Shown here piece by piece: positions 5,714 through 8,911 of a stretch of 8,911 nt of DNA. A program made the position numbers and the translations under genes. The DNA is from Candidatus Faecivivens stercoravium (GTDB lineage: Bacteria > Bacillota > Clostridia > Oscillospirales > Ruminococcaceae). Numbering within the stretch: the first letter of the stretch is position 1; each line of letters opens with the position of its first letter. The notes under the pieces are model-generated. The model did no database searches and was not told the DNA's origin. It saw only the letters and a list, made by a program, of their open reading frames with translations. The stretch spans positions 1-8,911 of the forward strand of contig DVHA01000246.1 in the NCBI GenBank assembly GCA_018712425.1, read 5' to 3'.

Positions 5714-6121
5714 TCAGTCAGAGATGTGGAGTTTTGCTTTCAAGGCGTTTTGCAGTTCCTGGGAGAAGTTCAGGCCGGCGTCTTCCGCTGCCAGGTCGAG
5801 CCAATAAGGGATGGTCAGGGTCTTTTTGACCGAGCGGGTCAGGAAGCGCGCCCGGTAGATCTTCATGTTGACCTCGACCATCGCCGGGACGTCGCCTTCT
5901 TCCAGTTTCAGGCTGCGGATATCCGACGGGGCGGGGATGGGTTCCCCGTCCTGCTCCATACCGTAAAGGTGCAGGGCGAGAGATGATTTCGCGTCCTCCA
6001 GCGCTTCTTCGGTGGTGTCTCCAACGGCGATACAGCCGGGAAGGTCGGGGAAGCGCACGCCGACGCTGCCTTCTTTGCCATATTCGAGGATGCCGATATA
6101 GGCGTAGGTGTCCGGAAACAT
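5714..6121 (-). CDS. hicB: HicB-family antitoxin with C-terminal ribbon-helix-helix
   Basis: This 135-aa protein has an N-terminal HicB partial RNase H-like fold. The strand YAYIGILEY is followed by GVRFPDLPGCIAVGDTTEEA (21-40), which contains the signature FPDLPGC, and a helix with a short variable linker. The C-terminal RHH DNA-binding domain spans about 96-131 (RSVKKTLTIPYWLDLAAEDA, then a second helix). The N-terminal part neutralises HicA and the RHH dimer represses the hicAB promoter. ATG 6121 has AAAGGAG 6 nt upstream. The gene follows hicA after 28 bp, in the classical toxin-first order. It is transcribed opposite to the flanking phage genes, as expected of an inserted accessory module. 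The likely binding sites are the two palindromes at 6378-6395 and 6418-6435. Confidence 0.93.
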   Translation of the reverse strand: MFPDTYAYIGILEYGKEGSVGVRFPDLPGCIAVGDTTEEALEDAKSSLALHLYGMEQDGEPIPAPSDIRSLKLEEGDVPAMVEVNMKIYRARFLTRSVKKTLTIPYWLDLAAEDAGLNFSQELQNALKAKLHISD

Positions 6122-6149
6122 AACGTGCTCCTTTCTGCGGCGGAGGCCA

Positions 6150-6347
6150 TCAGTCGAACTTCAGGCCGGACTGCGCCGCGATGCTTTTCAGGGTTTTTTG
6201 CGGAATGTCTTTTCGAGGATGGGGAAGGGTGACAAGGCCACTTTTTGTTGGGTGTTTAAACTGGTGGTGGTCGCCGACGCAGCGAACCTCTATCCATCCA
6301 TCCGCTTTCAGTATCTTCATGACTTCCCGGGATGAGTAGCTTTTCAG
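6150..6347 (-). CDS. hicA: HicA-family mRNA interferase toxin, CTG start
   Basis: This 65-aa protein has all HicA hallmarks: KSYSSREVMKILKADGW at the N-terminus, then RCVGDHHQFKHPTKSG containing the catalytic histidine region, then TLPHPRKDIP and KTLKSIAAQSGL. It has the double-stranded-RNA-binding-like fold and degrades mRNA when free of HicB. The start is unusual. The only codon that gives the full conserved N-terminus is CTG (complement of 6345-6347), with AAGGAGG ending 8 nt upstream. No ATG, GTG or TTG lies between the upstream in-frame stop and it. The first internal ATG would remove nine residues, including the first strand and part of helix 1. Standard gene callers would truncate or miss it. 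The protein looks intact apart from the start codon. Confidence 0.88.
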   Translation of the reverse strand: MKSYSSREVMKILKADGWIEVRCVGDHHQFKHPTKSGLVTLPHPRKDIPQKTLKSIAAQSGLKFD

Positions 6348-6370
6348 GGGAATCTCCTCCTTACATGATT

Positions 6371-6399
6371 ATTATAGCACGTATTCAAATACGTGTCAA
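6371..6399 (-). promoter_or_regulatory. Consensus sigma-A promoter of hicAB
   Basis: On the minus strand a perfect TTGACA (-35, 6394-6399), a 17-bp spacer and a perfect TATAAT (-10, 6371-6376). Predicted transcription starts near 6364-6366, so the hicA leader is only about 17-19 nt, almost entirely ribosome binding site. The spacer is filled by a palindromic operator, which makes a strong autorepressed promoter. Confidence 0.9.
6378..6395. promoter_or_regulatory. Operator O1 of hicAB (perfect-arm palindrome)
   Basis: CACGTATTCAAATACGTG has perfect 8-bp arms (CACGTATT/AATACGTG) around a 2-bp centre. It covers the promoter spacer and two bases of the -35. HicB proteins with RHH domains bind such dyads to repress their own operon. 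Assignment to HicB is inference from position. Confidence 0.75.
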
Positions 6400-6417
6400 T
6401 AGGATTTAAGAAAAAGA

Positions 6418-6435
6418 TACGTATTTTTGTACGTG
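6418..6435. promoter_or_regulatory. Operator O2 of hicAB, upstream copy
   Basis: TACGTATTTTTGTACGTG keeps the TACGTA and TACGTG half-sites of O1 with a degenerate centre. Its centre lies 40 bp from that of O1, close to four helical turns, so two HicB multimers could bind the same face of the DNA. It also lies within 36 bp of the probable terL start, so occupancy might affect transcription entering terL. I found no convincing rightward promoter in 6351-6470. Confidence 0.55.
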
Positions 6436-6451
6436 CAAAGTGTGTTCAGGC

Positions 6452-6464
6452 AAAAAGGAGGTGA
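6452..6464 (+). promoter_or_regulatory. Perfect Shine-Dalgarno sequence that decides the terL start
   Basis: AAAAAGGAGGTGA is a near-complete complement of the 16S rRNA 3' end. GGAGG (6457-6461) lies 9 nt before ACG 6471 and 75 nt before GTG 6537, so initiation at or close to 6471 is favoured despite the non-standard codon. Confidence 0.75.
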
Positions 6465-6470
6465 CCGCCC

Positions 6471-8186
6471 ACGACCATCAAAGAAACCCTGATCCGCTAT
6501 GCCCACAGCTGTATCCGGGGGAATACCGTATCGGGGGTGAAACATAAGTGGGCCTGCCGCCGGATGCTCCGCGACTTCGACCGGGAGGGGGAAGCGGATT
6601 TCCCTTACTGCTGGGACGAAGAGCGGGCGCAGAATATCGTGGACTGGTTTGCACTGCTGCGGCACTCTAAGGGCGTGCTCGCCGGGCAGCCGATCATCCT
6701 CACCGACTGGCAGAAGTTCTTCCTCTGCCAGATCTACGGCTGGCGGCGGCTGGAAGACGGGCGGCGCCGGTTTAAAAAGAGCTTTGTCGAATGCGGGCGG
6801 AAAAACGCCAAGTCCCAGATGGAGGGCGGTACCGCCCTTTACGAGATCAGCGTCACCGCCACCGAGAACGGCGAGATCGCCGAAGGGTATACCGCCGGGA
6901 CCAAGCGCGACCAGTCGAAGATCATCTTTAACGAGTGCATCAACATGCTGAAAGGTTCGCCGCTCCGAGCAAAATTCAAGATCACGAGAGAGCGGATCCA
7001 GCATATCAAGACGGGGAGTTTCCTCAAAGCCCTCAGCAAGGAGGACGGGCAGAAAGGGGACGGGACCAACCCGGCCTTTCTCTGTTTAGATGAGTACCAC
7101 CAGCACCCGACGACCGAATTTTACGATTTAGGGCTCGGTTCTAACTCCAAAGAGCCGCTCCTCATGATCATCACGACGGCGGGGATGGATTTAAGCGCCC
7201 CCTGCTACACCCAGGAGTATGCCTATTGCAGCCAGCTTTTGGACCCCGGGAACGATGCGGTCGAAAATGAGGAGTACTTCGCGGATATCTGCGAGGCGGA
7301 CAAAGGGGACGACCCGGGGGCAGCCGAAACCTGGCAGAAGGCCAACCCCATCAGGGCCAGCTACCCCGAGGGGCTTGCCAAGCTGCGGGGGGACTATAAA
7401 GAAGCGCAGAGTATGCCGGAAAAGATGGTCGCCTTCCGCACCAAATGCTTAAACGAGTGGGTGCAGGCAAAGGAAAACGGCTATATGGACATGGAGCGCT
7501 GGAAGCGCTGCCGGGTGGACAAAATCCCCTACGACCTGAAGGGGAAGGAGGTCTACGTCGGCTTCGACCTGTCGTCCAAGATCGACCTCACCTCCGTCGC
7601 CTTTATCCTGCCGGTCAAGGACGGGGAGACGGTCAAATACTGCCTCTTTTCCCACAGTTTTATCCCGAATGAGGCGGCCCTCCGGGAACGGGAGCTTTCC
7701 GACAAGGCGCCCTACGCCGCCTGGCGGGATATGGGGTATCTGACGGTGACGAACACCGAGATTGTCGACCAGTCGGCGGTGATGGACTATGTGCTTTTGA
7801 CCTGCAAAGAGCGGGGATGGGCGATCCGGACCCTTTGCTTCGACCCGTCGGGGGCAAGCAAAATCATGATGGACCTCTCAAACGAGGGTTATGACGTCGA
7901 GGAGGTCTACCAGTCCCAGCGGAGTTTAAACGAGGCGACGCTGGGGTTCCGGGAACAGGTTTACGCCGGGAACGTCCTCTATGAGCCGAACCCGCTTCTC
8001 ACCTTCGCGATGGGAAACGCGATGGTGCGGAGTGTAAACGGGATGATCAAGATCGACAAGGACATGAAGAAAAAGCGGATCGACCCGGTTGACGCAGCTT
8101 TATGCGCTTTCAAGCTTGCGATGTATCACGATTTTTACGAGCCGTCCAAGAGTTTGGAGGAGTGGTTGGATTCCGATACCTGGTAA
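6471..8186 (+). CDS. terL: Phage terminase large subunit (probable ACG start)
   Basis: This 571-aa ATPase-nuclease is the packaging motor that pumps DNA through the portal and cuts it. Numbered from 6471, the N-terminal ATPase has IILTDWQKFFLCQIYG at about 75-90, Walker A-like GRKNAKS at 109-115, Walker B FLCLDE at 203-208 and coupling motif IITTAG near 233. The C-terminal RNase H-like nuclease has GFDLSSKIDLT near 364 (catalytic Asp), CFDPSG, and a late DPVDAALCAF. All are intact. The first conventional start (GTG 6537) would cut off a conserved leader, TIKETLIRYAHSCI. The frame is open only to the TGA at 6462-6464. The codon at 6471 is ACG, 9 nt after AAAAAGGAGG, where relatives have ATG. 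The length matches the family only with this extension. It follows hicAB and precedes portal by 42 bp. Confidence 0.9.
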   Translation, partial: TTIKETLIRYAHSCIRGNTVSGVKHKWACRRMLRDFDREGEADFPYCWDEERAQNIVDWFALLRHSKGVLAGQPIILTDWQKFFLCQIYGWRRLEDGRRRFKKSFVECGRKNAKSQMEGGTALYEISVTATENGEIAEGYTAGTKRDQSKIIFNECINMLKGSPLRAKFKITRERIQHIKTGSFLKALSKEDGQKGDGTNPAFLCLDEYHQHPTTEFYDLGLGSNSKEPLLMIITTAGMDLSAPCYTQEYAYCSQLLDPGNDAVENEEYFADICEADKGDDPGAAETWQKANPIRASYPEGLAKLRGDYKEAQSMPEKMVAFRTKCLNEWVQAKENGYMDMERWKRCRVDKIPYDLKGKEVYVGFDLSSKIDLTSVAFILPVKDGETVKYCLFSHSFIPNEAALRERELSDKAPYAAWRDMGYLTVTNTEIVDQSAVMDYVLLTCKERGWAIRTLCFDPSGASKIMMDLSNEGYDVEEVYQSQRSLNEATLGFREQVYAGNVLYEPNPLLTFAMGNAMVRSVNGMIKIDKDMKKKRIDPVDAALCAFKLAMYHDFYEPSKSLEEWLDSDTW

Positions 8187-8228
8187 GCGCATAACCTGAC
8201 CGTTTTACAGCGAAAGGGGGTGAGACAA

Positions 8229-8911
8229 ATGGGACTGATTACGAGGCTGCGGGAAAGCCTTGTCGCCGGGCGGCCAAAAAACGCCGTCCTATCGGACAAT
8301 ATGACGATGGATGAGCTGGCGGAGGCGCTGGGAGGAAAGCGGGTGGCTGGGAGCCGGGAGGCGCTTAGTTCCGCCACCTACTACGCCTGTATGCGGATCC
8401 GCTGCGACGCGCTGGCGAAGCTGCCGGTGAAGGTCTTGCAGGAGACCGGCCCGGGTGGGACCCGCAAGCGGCGGGACCATCCGCTGTGGGAGCTTTTGTC
8501 GCTCCGCCCGAACGAGTATATGACCGCCTACGACCTCTTCTGGGCGACCGAATTCCAGCGGCTGGACTATGGGCGGGCCTTCTGGGTGCTGGATGTAAAG
8601 GGCGGGGAGCGGAAAAACATCTACCTGCTCGATTCCTCCCGGGTGGAAATCTGGGTGGACGAAGCGGGCGGGACGCTTCTGCCGAAGGTCTGGTACATCT
8701 ACCACGACCCCGGGAAGGGAGAGCTGTTCTACCGGCCGGAAGAGATCGCGGTTTTTCAGAACTTTGCGCCGGACGGCGTCCGGGGGAAGGGGATAAGGGC
8801 CTACTTATCGGGCGTCATCCAGAACGAGAACGACGCGGCGGCGGTACTCCGGGACAAGTACCAGTCGGGGTTGCAGGACCCGATCATCGTCCAGTATATC
8901 GGCGACCTGGA
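8229..8911 (+). CDS. Phage portal protein, HK97 family (5' part)
   Basis: The gene opens at ATG 8229, 5-6 nt after AGGGGGTGA, and stays open to the right edge, giving 227 residues of a protein that is usually about 400. HK97-family portal features are in order: LSSATYYACMRIRCDALAKL (about 46-65), the conserved entry helix with the hallmark V/M-x-x-x-x-D-A-L-A-x-L-P pattern; HPLWELLSLRPNEYMTAYDL, the conserved strand-helix block; then FWVLDV and YLLDSSRVEIW, and the helix EEIAVFQNF. The portal dodecamer forms the DNA channel at one capsid vertex and is the docking site of TerL, encoded just upstream. Downstream genes, beyond the window, should be protease and major capsid. Confidence 0.93.
   Translation, partial: MGLITRLRESLVAGRPKNAVLSDNMTMDELAEALGGKRVAGSREALSSATYYACMRIRCDALAKLPVKVLQETGPGGTRKRRDHPLWELLSLRPNEYMTAYDLFWATEFQRLDYGRAFWVLDVKGGERKNIYLLDSSRVEIWVDEAGGTLLPKVWYIYHDPGKGELFYRPEEIAVFQNFAPDGVRGKGIRAYLSGVIQNENDAAAVLRDKYQSGLQDPIIVQYIGDL

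Noticed and set aside
6351..6470. A rightward promoter for terL.
   Set aside because: I checked for -10-like hexamers; none had a matching -35 at 16-18 bp, so no promoter is claimed.
6461..6544. A GTG-started short frame overlapping the terL ribosome binding site (ends at TAA 6542-6544).
   Set aside because: Its start lies within the Shine-Dalgarno sequence itself, the product is short and uncharacteristic, and the overlapping frame encodes conserved terL residues.
6396..7004. Antisense open frame of 202 codons over the terL start.
   Set aside because: It crosses the hicAB promoter and operators and shows no domain; terL motifs are clear on the other strand.
6537..8186. terL starting at GTG 6537.
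   Set aside because: It has no ribosome binding site at correct spacing beyond generic G-richness and would delete a conserved 22-residue leader.

Overview
The window is a segment of a tailed-phage (Caudoviricetes, HK97-type packaging) genome, most likely a prophage of a fairly GC-rich Clostridia-type Firmicute (Oscillospiraceae/Ruminococcaceae-like). This rests on strong AAGGAGG-type ribosome binding sites, consensus sigma-A promoters in AT-rich gaps between GC-rich genes, and protein families typical of gut Clostridia siphoviruses. The host assignment is inference. No integrase, attachment site, capsid, protease or lysis gene is visible. The window starts inside a leftward gene and ends inside the portal gene.

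Layout. (1) 1-311 is a divergent control region. A leftward small gene runs off the left edge. Its consensus promoter carries an 18-bp palindrome in the spacer. Facing right are five tandem copies of a 10-bp repeat that end at an extended -10 with no -35. About 40 nt into that transcript there is a strong intrinsic-terminator-like hairpin. This looks like an activator-dependent late promoter, possibly with attenuation or antitermination. (2) 336-1294: HNH endonuclease and P27-family terminase small subunit. (3) 1316-2052: a dATP/dGTP diphosphohydrolase-like protein and a 57-aa ribbon-helix-helix-like protein. (4) 2042-5670: a translationally coupled block with tape measure, tail terminator, double-domain head-tail adaptor and HK97 gp10-like protein. 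(5) 5688-6399, leftward: a hicA-hicB toxin-antitoxin cassette with its own consensus promoter, two palindromic operators and a bidirectional terminator. (6) 6471-8911: terminase large subunit and portal (partial).

How they work together. HNH, TerS, TerL and portal are the DNA-packaging machine. The other structural genes build the neck and tail tube length control. What stands out is the arrangement. The tail/neck genes lie between terS and terL, and their order (tape measure, tail terminator, adaptor, gp10) is the mirror of the usual order, although all are on the same strand. A HicAB module is then inserted in the opposite orientation just before terL.

Three successive genes around that insertion appear to use non-ATG starts: gp10 TTG, hicA CTG and terL ACG. 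The last two are unusual enough to suggest deliberately weak translation, decay, or base-calling error. The best leads are the regulatory architecture (repeat-driven late promoter plus leader terminator, and twin operator-in-spacer promoters) and the rearranged gene order. I saw no wholly new multi-gene system.
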